From the NCBI RefSeq assembly GCF_027580225.2, contig NC_073354.2, forward strand, positions 22,775,001 to 22,839,000: 64,000 nucleotides of DNA. The letters are read 5' to 3'. The notes under the pieces are model-generated. The model did not search any database and was not told the origin of the DNA. It worked only from the letters and a program-made list of their open reading frames with translations. Every line of letters starts with the position of its first letter. Position 1 is the stretch's first letter. The DNA comes from Misgurnus anguillicaudatus (taxonomy: Eukaryota > Chordata > Actinopteri > Cypriniformes > Cobitidae). This document shows positions 21,185-32,943 of the stretch, piece after piece. The translations under genes and the position numbers were made by a program.

Positions 21185-21520
21185 TTAAAGGGATAGTTCA
21201 CCCAAAAATAAAAATGTTGTCATCATTTACTCACTCTCATGTTGTTACAAACCTGTATAAATTTTGTTGTTTTTATGAACACAAATGAAAGTATTTTTAA
21301 AATTTTTTGTAACCAAACCGATCTTGGAGCCCATTTACTTCCATAGTATTTTTTTCCTACTATGGAAGTGAATGGGGTCCACGAATGGTTTGGTTAGAAA
21401 TATTCCTCTAAATTTCTTCCTTTGTGTTCCTTAAAACAAATACATTTATACAGGTTTGTAACAAAATGAGGGTGAGTAACGGATGACATAATTTTATTTT
21501 TGGGTGAACTATCCCTTTAA
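21185..21520. mobile_element. TTAA-flanked MITE of the AGGGATAGTTCACCC family, short complete copy
   Basis: TTAAAGGGATAGTTCACCCA at 21185 and its inverted partner closing CTATCCCTTTAA at 21520. The arms are nearly the whole element: CATTTACTCACTCTCATGTT, TACAAACCTGTATAAATTT and CCATTTACTTCCATAGTA all have inverted partners. The loop sits at about 21350. It is half the length of the family member at 7565-8215; a fragment of this short type is at 30190-30298. Confidence 0.93.
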
Positions 21521-22669
21521 GAGTCATAAATCTGTCCCAGCATTGCTTTAGGTTTAATCCTGCTTTCTTTCATTTTACTGTATATAAACAGATTCGATTA
21601 TTGTAAGAATGGTATCAGTGTGGGCTTGTGTAATTATTTCACTGTATATATTATTCATCATTTAATTGTAGTTTTAACCATTAAAATTTGAATTAAAATC
21701 TGCAAAAGTAGGAATGTTTTTTTTTATTTTTAAATAAAGTCTATTAACAATTTCACATAATATATCAATTTTTGTTGTTATATTAAAACTGCAATGCATA
21801 TGATGTGTCACACTTTTCACTAGACCTCTCCCAATGGTCAGTTTATATTACGCGTCTATCTGAACACATTTGCAAACCGGCCTGTCTTTAAAAAAATATT
21901 CTCCATACATTTAGTCTCAGTAGCCACAAAGTTAAATACATTTACTGAAGGCTTTTAGTGGTAGGCTGGGCCTATGCGGGCTGTTGATATTGCATAAATC
22001 ATACACATCTCCTGACGGTTTGTGCGGCATGTCAACCAATATGGAAGCATTAAAGTAGCCCCATGCTTGAGTTCTCTGCCTAACGTTTCTGTAAATGTCA
22101 TAAAACATCAATTATATCTGCCTGCTGCAAGGGGCTGCTTGACATTTCACGCTATTTTGAGTTCCTGGTGGAATCTCAGACACCAGCACCATTTTCTGTT
22201 TGTCTGCCATATCACAGCAGTCCCGTGGCTTAGATGAGCACTTTCTTCTATATTTGTATCAATGGCAGATTTAAAGAGAGACAGAAGACCTTATCTAATT
22301 CATCCACAAAACCGTACGGCTCTTAGCCGTACAGATGTGGGGAGCCAGATCAGATTTGATGAGTATAAATTCGATTATCTGTTATGATTGAGGCTCTGTT
22401 TGCTAAAAAACATTTTTTTCCTTTCTCTGTGATGTTGCCTTCAAGTCTGTCATAAAGTCCCAGTTGTTATATTAGAAACTACTTTCTTTTCTTGCAGAAA
22501 TATACATTTATTTAAATATATTTTGGTTTATATTAATAGATTTTCTGTCCTTCTGAAAGCTTGTTTGTCCAAATTCAGTCTTTTTCATGAAACAAAAAAA
22601 TACAATTTTAAAACATCTTTTTAATTACTTTTTAATACTTTTTATTGGTTAAAAATTAGCAGAACCCAC
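21521..22669. other. Low-repeat DNA
   Basis: AT-rich and complex. A short self-complementary motif, CCGTACGGCTCTTAGCCGTA (22311-22330), could form a small hairpin. The open frame at 22022-22237 is unrecognised. Confidence 0.35.
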
Positions 22670-23745
22670 TGGGGTGGTTTCCCGTACAGGTATTAGCATA
22701 AACCAGGCCTAGACCTTAGTTTAATTATGAAATATAACTAGTTTTAAAGGATTAGTCAATTTTCTTAAAAAAATCCAGAAAATTTACTCACCACTATGTC
22801 ATCCAAAATGTTTATGTCTTTCTTTGTTCAGTCGAGAATAAATTATGTTTTTTGAGGAAAACATTCCAGGATTTTTCTCATTTTAATGGACTTTAATGGA
22901 CCCCAACACGTAACAATTTTAATGCAGTTTAAAACTGCAGTTTTAATGGAGTTTCAAAGGATTCTAAACGATCCCAAACGAGGCATAAGTGTCTTATCTA
23001 GCGAAACGATTGTCATTGTTGACAAGAAAAATAAAAAAAATGCACTTTTAAACCACAACCTCTCGTCTATCTCCGGTCCTGTGATGCCCCAGCGCGACTT
23101 CACGCAATAAGTCATCAGTCAAGAGGTCACGGATGACGAATACGAAACTACACCCCAGTGTTTACAAGTGTGGAGAAAGAGGACCGTTCCGACGTTGTCA
23201 GTTTATTGTTTAGATGGTCCGCAAATGTGCGTTTCATATATGTAACACGTGACCTTTCCACGTCATTACGCAATAACGTGAGGTCCCGCTGGCACGTCAC
23301 AGGACCGGAGATAGATGAGAAGATGTGTTTTAAAGTGCATGTTTTTAATTTTTCTTGTCAAAAATGACAATTGTTTCGCTAGATAAGACCCTTATGCCTC
23401 GTTTAAGATCTTTAGAGTCCTTTAAAACTCCGTTAAAACTGCAATTTTAAACTGTTACGTGTTGGGGTCCATTAAAGTCCATTAAAATGAGAAAAATCCT
23501 GGAATGTTTTCCTCAAAAAACATAATTTCTTCTGGACTGAACAAAGAAAGACATCAACACCCCGGATGACATGGTGGTGGTCAAACCATCTGGATCTTTT
23601 TTAGAAAATAGACTAATCCTTTAACAAACACAAAGGGCACTGATGTATTTTAAGATATGTCATTGCAAGTTGTTTTCAGTTTGGACAGCTGTTACACATA
23701 TTTTAGTCTAGGACTAGTCTAATCCCTGTCCGGGGAACCGCCCCA
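22670..23745. mobile_element. Inverted-repeat element of the GGTTTCCC family, copy 2, split by a TTAA MITE
   Basis: TGGGGTGGTTTCCCGTACAG at 22670 pairs with CTGTCCGGGGAACCGCCCCA ending at 23745; CCTAGACCTTAGTTTAATTA pairs with TTTTAGTCTAGGACTAGTC. Between the arms sits the complete 881-bp TTAA element at 22744-23624. Right of that MITE, GGGCACTGATGTATTTTAAG continues the host element. The same host family was hit by a different TTAA family at 7473-8350. Confidence 0.78.
22744..23624. mobile_element. TTAA-flanked MITE of the AGGATTAGTCCATTTTC family, complete copy
   Basis: TTAAAGGATTAGTCAATTTT at 22744 and its inverted partner closing ACTAATCCTTTAA at 23624. Both arms are present, about 400 bp each, with GTTCAGTCGAGAATAAATTA, TTTTAATGGACTTTAATGGA, CGAGGCATAAGTGTCTTATC and CTCTCGTCTATCTCCGGTCC in the left arm. 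The centre contains AAGAGGTCACGGATGACGAA and CCCAGTGTTTACAAGTGTGG. Open frames at 22886-23110 and 23158-23367 are not conserved in the other copies. Confidence 0.92.
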
Positions 23746-26724
23746 TACACAAACATAAACGATGACCAATAATAACAATGCATGAAAAAAGAATAAAAAA
23801 TAAAAAAATCACAAAATATGGAGATACAAGCTTTTGAAAGGTCAGCGATGGTATGTATGAATTAATTTTTATCAGTATTTTTTAATAAAGAGTTTTATGT
23901 TTTGATTAAGCCCTGCTCAATGTCAATTATGTTTTTCAGAATGATCTCAGTGCCCATATTATGTTTTAATCAAATGTGTCCAGAATAGCTTGAAATATAA
24001 TTTATGATAAATAATCTTAATAGGTCCTAAATCAGTGCTACCACCAGGAGCATAGTTGTTTTAGTGCTTTGACCCCTAACCAAACTTACACCCATGGTTA
24101 TCACATTTAGTGGCTCAACTTAAACAGTATATTCAGTCTTTGTCACAGATAAGTTTATCCAGTGTTGGTTTCATGACAGTACAAGATGAATAGCTGCACA
24201 CCAGCAGCTCACGGACAACAAACGGAAACAAACAGAAGAGGTCTGTCAGGTCACCAATAGGACCCTATGATCTTTTTTTGTTATGATGCCTCATCCTATA
24301 ATCACAAAACAGCAGTAAGCTCTTTAAACAGACTGAAGCAGCATTAATAAAGATCTCTATCCTAAATGTTATTTTTTATTAAAAAAATTCATAAGCAAAT
24401 TGTACTGTACCACTATGCAGAAGTTTAATGCAGAAGCGAAACAATGAATAAAAGATCTTAATAAATATTTTATTAACATTTCCATTAACTACACACTAAG
24501 AACATATAGAATATATCACAAGATGTAATCCATGCAATACATTTTAGTTATTGCAGACGAGCAGTTATTGATATAAAATACTGCCAGGTCCCACATTTAG
24601 CAATACCTTCATTCATATTTTACAGTGCATAACCATTATCCCATCCTCCCAATCCATTCAGTGAGGCAGGAAACTGACCCCTGCCTATAAAGCAAAGAAA
24701 GACACAGAGGGGTGGGGGACAGTGACATGGAAAGAGTGATGAAGATGAAGAGAGATTGCTGGGAAATGAGAAATGTGAGCAGAAAGTGAAAGCAGTGGGT
24801 ACCGGTGGTAAGGTGCGAGTGGTAGTAAGGCAGTTTGAGTGACAGCTCAGTGATGGATTGTGGTCTGAATCACTGCTTATGCCCTCTTCACTCTCATTCA
24901 CCCCCACAGATCTCTGACAGCCCTGTTTATCGCTCTCTTTGTAAACATACAGTCAGGCTTATATTGTAAGGTCCGGACTTTAGAGACTCCCTCCTGCTAT
25001 TCTCTTTTTTTCCCTGCTGTCCCTTTGTTTTTGCTTGGCATTCATAACTCCTTTAATCATTTACAACATGGTAATATTGAGGCATTAGCAGCAGCACTAT
25101 TGCATTGGGACAGTTAATGTAATTTGGTCACTCATTTAGCTTTTGGCAGAATATAATCTGTTTAAACAAATTGAAGTAGCTTCTAAATATTTGTAAACCC
25201 TATACCTGTTTATAAAAAGAACGAAAAAATTTACAATTAGAAAAACATCATTATTTTACTACATATAAAAATTTATTATTTTGATCTCCTCTGCATTTGC
25301 ATTCGCCTTTCATAATTAAAGCCAGCAATCATTATAATTATTAAAGACAGGCATTTATGTAATTTTTTTTTTCATTTCGCTCACCCTGAATTCTTTCACA
25401 TTTGCATATTTTCATTAACCTTGGAGAATGAATAATTTACAAGGCTCGGAAAGATGACTTGTGCTGCGATCGGGTACAAATTCAAAGCCATGCTTTCTTA
25501 TTTTGTCTTTTACAGTAAGAGATGACAGGAATAATTAGGCGCACCTTAATCGACTCGCAGAAGAGGCAGCTGGAGGTGATGTGAGGTGCTGTAACTGAAA
25601 CCTGAGCTGATGAGAGACTCCCCAAATCCCCCCCCACACACACTTTTGGTACCCTCCCTTGGCTCTCCAAGGAGGTGGAAGGTGGGGTGAACTGCCAAGA
25701 GGGGGTGGTGCACTGGGTTCCTCATTAGTACAGTGCGGCTGGTACAGTCGGATATCAGGGCACCAGGCTGCGCTCCTCAAGTTACCTCATTGGATCCCAG
25801 GGCACGTGAAAAAAACTCATATTGGAGACAAAGGTTTAAAGTCGGGTGGGGCTGTACAGATCTTACAGGCAGCAGTGTATCTGGGAAAGAAATGCTGGGT
25901 GACATTTAATCTCGGGGGTCTTTTTTCTTCAAATTGTGGGGAGGCAAGTAATCAGGCTATACTTTAGGTTTAATGTATTTAAGGCATTTAGAGAAGAGAG
26001 CAAGTAGTGAGGAAAAACAAGCAAAACAAAATCTACAGTATGTTGAGTGTGTTTATTCACTTCTTGCCCCCCTATGGGGTTCCCTGTGTTTGTGGAGGCG
26101 GAGAGAGAGAGAGACATCGAATGTTACCGTACACTCAAAGATGCAAAATTTCATGCTTTTAAAATCATTTAATGTTGCAGCTGTCACATCCGATTATTGA
26201 TACGCAGGAATTCACTTTTATCCTCCTGCGCTTCGGGGAAAGTCAATATATTTCTGCCGGGCAATTCATTACTTTTATTCCAGCTCTGTGTACATTGCGG
26301 CTACCGAAAGAGAGAAAATAGCACACCATACATTAGTGTCATCCTTAATCAATCTTAAACGGAATCTATTTGAAGATAAACCAGAAAACAGAAGCCATAC
26401 AAAAGTAATGAACCTCCATGTGGCTTCCTGGGGAATACATCCAATCTCGTAGTCTCTGAACCCCCCACCCTCCTCCCACACCTTTATTATCATGCATAGA
26501 GCACAGCAAGAGCTTCAACTCTAGGGAGGAGTTCCAAAATTCATTTTTGCCTTTTCTTTCTTTTCTTTCTTTTGCTTGATGAACCTCAAGCTGGAGGGAA
26601 AACAACTGACAGTATTTGGCAATCTAACCAGCAGCGCTGACAAAAACATAGGCAGGTTTCAAGCTAAACACAAATTAAGGTTTTACACAAACAAATCAAC
26701 TTTATTTAGACTTTATTCTGTTTG
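23746..26724. other. Longest low-repeat block of the window, with candidate conserved segments
   Basis: I see no transposon end in about 3 kb. 25250-25480 stands out: two copies of the POU-type octamer ATTTGCAT (25295-25302 and 25400-25407), several TAATTA/ATTATAATTATT cores and otherwise complex text, as in conserved developmental enhancers (inference). 25620-25800 is GC-richer with a C-run at about 25630. 26180-26400 (GATTATTGATACGCAGGAAT) is similar in style. A TTTCTTTTC run lies at 26555-26573. Open frames at 24620-24907, 25659-25967 and around 26275-26605 are unrecognised. Confidence 0.35.
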
Positions 26725-26890
26725 AGGAGCTCAGATGCAAACGCAGCTAAACACCACCTCCATCAAAAATTAGATAATCATATTTACAGAAAACCCTTGG
26801 CATGTATTTTGTGTTCATAAAATACCTTCTCTTCAAATCCGCATAATCCCAGCCATTCAGAGATAACGCTTTTTTTTGACAGAATACACC
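26725..26890 (+). repeat. Dispersed repeat, second copy of the family at 2572-3655
   Basis: GAGGAGCTCAGATGCAAACG (26725-26750 region) and CACCACCTCCATCAAAAATT, ATAAAATACCTTCTCTTCAA and TCCGCATAATCCCAGCCATT follow the order of 2580-2710. It carries no MITE at the position used at 2718, and fades after about 26890. Confidence 0.65.
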
Positions 26891-27188
26891 CTTATCAGCA
26901 AAATCCTCTAAGGACAGGGAAGATGAATTAGGTGATGATGGTGCATTAATCCGTAGAGTCCTTTGTGAGTAATTGTAAATGAATACAACGTGAATGTGGC
27001 AGTAACATATATTACAGCGTTCCCTAACGCTTGGTTCAGTTTTTACATTTTGACTTTCATCATTTGCAATGTTTCTTGCATCTTAAGTGATTTTTCAACT
27101 GTTTGCTATATCTTGTCCAAAGAGGTGGTGGTTTTCGCCAACAAGCCTTGCACTTAACTCTTTCCCCGCCATTGACGAGTTAACTCAA

Positions 27189-27543
27189 TTAAAGGTGCAG
27201 TATGTAACTTTTTGAACGATCTCTTGACAGAAATGCAATATAATATACATAGCTATTTTATCAGTGGTGTATAAAGACCTTACATAAGTAACTGTTATGT
27301 TTTTATTACCTTAGAATGAGACGTTTTTATCTACATAAACCGAGGGTCCCCTTACATGGAAGTCGCCATTTTGTTCCGCCTTTTTTACTAAGTTGTCTCC
27401 AACGATGATATGTTTGTCCTGTGGCGGCTGCCGTAGCTTTTCTGTGCGTTTCAAAGTGAAGGGTGAGCCGTGGACTGAGCAATTGGCCGCAATTTGCAAC
27501 ATCACCACTAGATGCCACTAAAATGTACACACTGCACCTTTAA
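27189..27543. mobile_element. TTAA-flanked MITE (opening TTAAAGGTGCAGTATGTAA)
   Basis: TTAAAGGTGCAGTATGTAAC at 27189 and its inverted partner GTACACACTGCACCTTTAA ending at 27543. The insertion used the TTAA of the host MITE: in the 5055 and 37099 copies the host reads CGTCAATTAAGAGAAAACGC, and here the same text is split exactly at the TTAA (ACTCAATTAA before, TTAAGAGAAAACGC after). This gives a clean empty-site comparison. Open frames on both strands (27311-27530 and 27512-27808) cross element boundaries. Confidence 0.93.
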
Positions 27544-27910
27544 GAGAAAACGCTTCCCTGCCAATGACGAGTATTTCCAGCTTTCCGCAATACCGCTGTT
27601 ATCCACCAGGTGGCGCTCTTCTGCAACTTTTTTAATCTGGAAGTATCGCCCTAGGGCAAACAGCTGTATGTCCATGTATGTTTTGAGGATCGCTCTGCAT
27701 CTGATCTCTATCAAAAGTCTCAAAAGTTCCAAAAATGAAATTATTTCAGCTTTTTGCTCAAAATTTGGTGTTTTTGAAGAAACCTACCCATATTTTAGAG
27801 GTGTTTAGAAGAGAACTAATGAAGAAAGGATTAAACTTTTATTTGATTGAAAGCAGAGGGTCTGTTCTTTCATTTGATATATTGTATGTTTATATATTTT
27901 AAGAAAACTT

Positions 27911-28871
27911 TGGGTCTCATTCACTAATAATTGTGTACGTTTTTCGTATTTATACGCACACTTAAACTTCTCACGAAAACGTTCTTCCTAAATCACAACA
28001 CCTGCGTACTTACTTGAATTTGTTCTTACTTGTTCTTACGTTAGTGAATTTGGAGTGTTTTACATGAGCGGCCTCGTGCACGAGGTTGGTAATTTGCATA
28101 AAACACACCCAAACCAGCTCCATATAAGGGTTTTCCACAGCACTGGTCCACAGAAAACTTTAGAGCAGTTTGTCATAGAAGCTTGAAAAGAAGAGCTTGA
28201 AAAGAAATCCATGATCATATTTATTTTTGGTAAAGTTACGTTTTGCTTTTAATTTTTTATTTGGGAGGTTTTGCTGTCGCTGGAGGAAGATGTTGTCCAC
28301 CGACCGGATAACATTAAATAAGTATTGGATAGGCTACTGTAACAAATATGACATTTAATTAATATGATAGAGACGCGCATCTGTATCTAAAATAAAACAG
28401 ACAGGAGATCAAGTGATTGACGTTTGGCATGACGTTTACAAGCAGACGCTTTTAAATAAAGATTTAAAAAGTGAGGAAGGAAAGCGTGAAGATTTGTCAT
28501 TGCACGCATCTTCTTTATATGTTCAGAAAAAATAAGTAGGCTATAATAATATATAATCTAATGTATATAATAATAATAATAATAATATAAATTATGTTTA
28601 ATAATATAAATAACACAGAAAATATTATAATATCAAATATAATCATGTAACTTTTATTTATCAACATTATTATAAACATCATAATTATAGCCTATTATTT
28701 GATTATAGTGTACGTGATTATTGTGTACGAGTGGTTTTAGGTTTTCTTGAATTTTTGAGTACATTTAGAAGACATTTTGATACGAAAGTTTTTGTTGAAT
28801 CACGATTTCACATCCATACGCACATCTCACACACAAATTTGTGCATATGCATGCTTAGTGAATGAGACCCA
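27911..28871. mobile_element. Inverted-repeat element with TGGGTCTCATTCACTAA ends
   Basis: TGGGTCTCATTCACTAATAA at 27911 and TTAGTGAATGAGACCCA ending at 28871 form a 17-bp inverted repeat. The 37099 copy of the host has no such block between GAACATTTTCTGG and AAACTTTGGTGAAAATCATG, which supports an insertion. Internally, CGTACTTACTTGAATTTGTT and ATACGCACACTTAAACTTCT have partial inverted partners near 28800; a TAA microsatellite lies at 28566-28584. The target duplication could not be defined, so the superfamily is open. Confidence 0.85.
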
Positions 28872-28963
28872 TTAAACTTTTGTGAAAATCATGAAAAATG
28901 CTGGTGCTGCCTGTTAACTTCAAAAAAAAAAAAAAAAAAAAACGCAGGCGGGGAAAGAGTTTT

Positions 28964-30189
28964 GCAGCAAAACATTTTGTGAAATACGGGTGAAGTGACT
29001 AAAGTGACATTTGTGAAAATAAGGCATTTCAATTATTGACTAATAACCTTTTCATTGCCATTAAAGTGAAGTGACAAAACCTAAACACAAGAGCCTTAAA
29101 AAAGCTAATTTACATAAAAATATGTCAGATGTATTTAGAAGGTTTTGCATTTGAACTCCTCAATTTCTGATTTGAATGAAACTGTCAATATTATGTCTCC
29201 AAATAGATTGAGATAATAAAATAGTGCTGTTATTTTCACATTTGCACATGAAAATGCAATGTTTTAAAATGGTTTCATTTTGTCCATGCAAATGAGGGTG
29301 GTAATTAACAGAGCAAGTGTCGGAGACTTGGCAGTGGGGTGTGATGTGATCTATTATTCTCTCCACACAGTGAAAGATTATGAATTCATAAATAACACCA
29401 CACGCTATAATTAGTCTTCAGTGAGAAACTGACTAGAAAAAAACACGAAGAGAAATCAAAACAGCCCACAACCATCAAGTAGGGATTTTAAGTCCCATTT
29501 TTATTACGATCTATTCAGAACTTCCCAAATAACAGACGCAGCTGTTTGTTTTGTGTTATAGCTTGCGTTGATGTTTGCAGATTGACTTAGATTGCATCAT
29601 TCACAGAGGTATACACAATGTTGGACTGTTTGGTTACCGCTACAAATAAGATGCTAAAATACACTGAGATCATAAAACTGCCCTGAATTACAGTTTATAA
29701 ATTATGCGACAATATTTCAGTACCATAAAATAATAACGTTTGAGGATATTTATATTTAAAGGATATGAACAATTGTAATAGGGCTAATGTTGTAAGCATA
29801 CATCATGATCTATACAGATAAGATATGAATGAGTCATCCGTGCCTCAGACTCCCTGTGCTTCATATTCCATCAAGCTCTGTTTAGTTGAATAAATCTCTG
29901 TGGGCTTAGAGGATGCTTTTAGCCTCATCCGTAACAGAACAGGGCTTATTGATGTCAGCCGGAAACAAGACTGTGTTATGGCGGTTTATTGTGTTTTCAG
30001 TGCCCATAGCTGAGCAAAATTGGGGAGGGTTTTACAGTAGACAATGTTCTCATGTGCAGACAAACAAGTTCCATTACTGAGAAATTCTGGCACCTAAACC
30101 CATAAGAAAGATGAGATCTCTTTAATATCTCACTTATTTCTCATAAACATCAATGACATTAAATGGAGAGCAAATTGAAACTTTGGTAA
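28964..30189. other. Low-repeat DNA with a candidate conserved block
   Basis: 29160-29440 is complex AT-rich sequence with AATAGATTGAGATAATAAAA, GGTGGTAATTAACAGAGC and CGCTATAATTAGTCTTCAGT, which resembles homeodomain-site-rich conserved non-coding DNA (inference). The rest shows no repeats or gene signal. Confidence 0.35.
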
Positions 30190-30298
30190 GCACACAGTTG
30201 ACGGTACCCATTGACTTCCACAGGAAACACAAATACTATGGAAATCAATGGGTACCATCAACTCATGTCGTGTTCATTTTTGGGTGAATGATCCCTTA
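30190..30298. repeat. Fragment of an AGGGATAGTTCACCC-type MITE, left end lost
   Basis: AGTTGACGGTACCCATTGAC pairs with ATCAATGGGTACCATCAACT to give the family's inner hairpin. The right terminus follows as TTCATTTTTGGGTGAATGAT and CCCTT, which runs directly into a (TA)n tract instead of the expected TTAA. The left arm is absent. Confidence 0.75.
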
Positions 30299-30440
30299 TA
30301 TATATATATATATCTCCCAAGGGTTTTTTCCTCCTAGGACTTTTTTTTATTTCCCCGGCTAAAAGCCTGTTTTTTTTCCTCCTAGGGGTTTTTTTAACCC
30401 GGAGAGGCAGCCTTCTTGGGCTTAATTACGTTTCAGATGC
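30298..30440 (-). repeat. (TA)n plus CCTCCTAGG-family repeat end, minus orientation
   Basis: A (TA)n run (30298-30312) is followed by CTCCCAAGGGTTTTTTCCTC and CTAGGACTTTTTTTTATTTC, the inverted counterpart of 36200-36320 (CCTAGGAGGAAAAAGTCCTA, AACCCCTTGGGATATATATA). Both copies abut TA repeats at the same point, so the TA tract probably belongs to the repeat's own end. The internal words CCTAGGAGG / CCTCCTAGG repeat several times. Only the terminal 130 bp is present here. Confidence 0.7.
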
Positions 30441-31189
30441 AGGTAAACCTATGTATATCATATCAGTAATACAAGCAGAGAGGAAGATTCAAGAGAAGAC
30501 CACGATGAAGGCTGTAGAGCTGGTGTCTCTGCGGATTGACCCAAGATCTGTATTAATTGGTAAAATAAGACACAAAGCCAGAACCAAAGTGTAAAAAATC
30601 CAGGGATTATAAATGATAACAGCCGCCTCAGTGGGTATAACCTTGTCTCCGATATAATAAATCTGAAAGCGATTCTGAATGCATTATTGAGAGAGATATA
30701 ACAGGATCTCACAAGTTTCCCTAACTCACCCGTATTGCATGTGAAAATGATTTTCCTGTCTAAAACTCACCCCCGCACACTCTGAGTTACGGATTGCATT
30801 ATATTTGTTATTCCAGTAGAGATTTGATGGTGGTTTGGGGTTGTTTGTCAGAATGCTGGTACAGTGATACATATCTTGTTTGATTAGACTGTAGGTTTAA
30901 GGGTAAAGTATCGGCCGTGGTAGAGATATATTAGGAGATTAAATTATAATGCTGTGAATTGTGGGCCCAATGTGTGTACCACTGGCAATATTTGAAAAAT
31001 GCAAGAAAAGTGGGCAGACCCCAACGGAGATAGAGGGGACGAACTGAGCTCGTACCAAGAGTTTGTTGAGATCGTAACAAGGGCTTGGTGAGCTTGAACC
31101 TGCTTACATCACGTCGTACTGCTTATGTCACGTAGTACCGCAACATCCAATAGGAAAATTCAACTGTAGTAGCCACCGTTCAACCTGAA
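30441..31189. other. Low-repeat DNA
   Basis: Nothing recognised. The short minus-strand open frame 30458-30712 has a hydrophobic composition but no supporting signal. Confidence 0.3.
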
Positions 31190-31410
31190 GAGGGCAGCAC
31201 TTACACGTTTTTACACCATTATACATAAAATGACACGAAAAAGAAAATCATGCCACGGACACGAAAAACTATTTATAGAAATTTGTGCCAGTGACATGAA
31301 AAAGACATTTGTGTTCAAGGCACGAATAAAATCAGAATGCCATGGACACGAATAAATGAATCACATTTTTTTATGACTATAACATGACTTTCCGTGAGAT
31401 CAGTCTGTTT
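31190..31410. repeat. Probable interspersed repeat rich in CACGAA words
   Basis: AAAATGACACGAAAAAGAAA, CCACGGACACGAAAAACTAT, GTGACATGAAAAAGACATTT, GGCACGAATAAAATCAGAAT and CCATGGACACGAATAAATGA form a loose series of about 50-bp related units. Recalled as a cyprinid repeat; there is no second copy here to align. Confidence 0.45.
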
Positions 31411-31605
31411 ATGTGTTTAAAACAAGCTGACATCTCCCACAAAATTCTGACCCAACAGCTCAACATAGAAATCTTAGAAATCAAATTAACTTAGAAATTA
31501 AATTACCTTTATAAATCGGGTTAAGGTAAGTAATACTTTTGAACACTGGTTGCTTATGTACTTGCTCTATAACTGGGATATTTTTAACCAATAACGTTAT
31601 GAATC

Positions 31606-31722
31606 CTTGCATTAGCAACGCAAAGGTCGTGGGTTCGATCGCAAAGGACACACATGCTGATTAAAAAGTAAATTGAAAGCACTGTTTGTTGCTTAAGAAT
31701 AAATCATCTCCTAAAATAAATC
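31606..31722 (+). mobile_element. tRNA-derived SINE, degenerate copy
   Basis: TTGCATTAGCAACGCAAAGG followed by GTCGTGGGTTCGATCGC gives a recognisable tRNA-like head with a B box (GGTTCGATC). GGACACACATGCTGATTAAA and a degraded tail follow. The head matches the copy at 35013 (TTGCATTAGCAGCGCAAAAG). Confidence 0.75.
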
Positions 31723-32943
31723 AGGAAAAAAATCAGCTAAATGCGTAAATCTAAAACTTTCAAATGTTTAAAATAAACTACATGCTGCTTTCTGCTAATA
31801 GTTAAACATCATAACAAAAACTTGACAGCTAAACATCATAGTGCACAATGTGACCACTTGAACAGAAAACTTCCAGCATTCCCTATATGTGAACCTTTGC
31901 AAAACTGCATAAACTGGCATTTCAGCATGTTCACATTCTTACCGCAAGATAATGCCACTACAGCTTAAAAAAACTCTTTTGTTTTTCTTTTCAGCTGGTT
32001 TGAATACGTTGTAAAGGTCAGGTGCTCTTCTCCACTGTTCTTATACACTACAGTCTCTGAGAGTGTGAGGACCGCGTTCCACAAGCTGACATTTTACTGT
32101 CTTCTTGCTCGTGCCGTTACCTCACCCTATCCATCAGCACCCTGTTAATGAAGGTGGCCTTCATCTCTGCATCATGGGCATAAAGCATCACCTTTATGCT
32201 TGAATATCTGAATATAGAAAATAAATATTGGTTTTATTATCAGTATAATTGTTATTTATGAACTGGCGAGCACCAGTACGTGTGAAGATGTGTAGATGAA
32301 GGCAGGGCTGTTATGCCGGGGTGATAATGCTGTTCAGGGTGTAAAATGACAGCAGTAGATCAATAGGCCATATGGGTCTTCATGCTCTCGGATGAAAAGA
32401 GCGAGCAGTCATAACTCCTTTTCATATTATCGCTATGTCCTTTTCGCAGCTGTGTTTTTATGGTCATGGGTTCTTTCGATAGCAAGGTCAAAACTAAAGT
32501 TTGGGCTTATTTTATGTTTGTAAGTATTGAGATTTGACTTTTGATGTTTTAAATTTTAAAATCGTTCACCCAAAGTTCTGACATCATTTTTTTCTTATAT
32601 ATTCCTCGAATCATACAGAGACAGTTTATAGTGACCACACTGCTAAAGCAGAATTTTGTAGTAGTTTTGTCTTGTTTTCCGGTACAAATATCTACAAATT
32701 CTTAAATGAAAATACTTGGAAAGCAAATTTAACTAAGAATTTAGTCTTGCTTCCTGAAAAAAAAGTGAGTGATGCTTGAAAACAACAATAAAAAATACTA
32801 TTGGGGTAAAAAATTGTACTGAAGTAAAATTTGAAGTTTACTGAATTATGCTGAAACTTAAGTTTGTTTTCCAATGGCAAATATTTTTCTTGTTTTAAGC
32901 ATACACTTTTTTCAACTAGCTTGATTTTGATTTTTTTTGCATC
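31723..32943. other. Low-repeat DNA
   Basis: Mostly unrecognised AT-rich sequence. A degenerate match to the start of the AGGGATAGTTCACCC family (ATCGTTCACCCAAAGTTCTG) lies at about 32562; see findings. Confidence 0.35.

Larger units (their letters stand above)
27154..28963 (+). mobile_element. AACTCTTTCCCCGCC-family TTAA MITE, copy 2, interrupted twice
   Basis: TTAACTCTTTCCCCGCCATT at 27154 and GCAGGCGGGGAAAGAGTTTT ending near 28963 are the two termini; the closing TTAA has mutated to TTTT. Between them the family text is present but broken by a TTAA MITE at 27189-27543 and by a 961-bp inverted-repeat element at 27911-28871. Removing both leaves about 495 bp, close to the 501-bp copy at 37099-37599. 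A poly(A) run of about 20 lies at 28922-28942. Confidence 0.87.
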
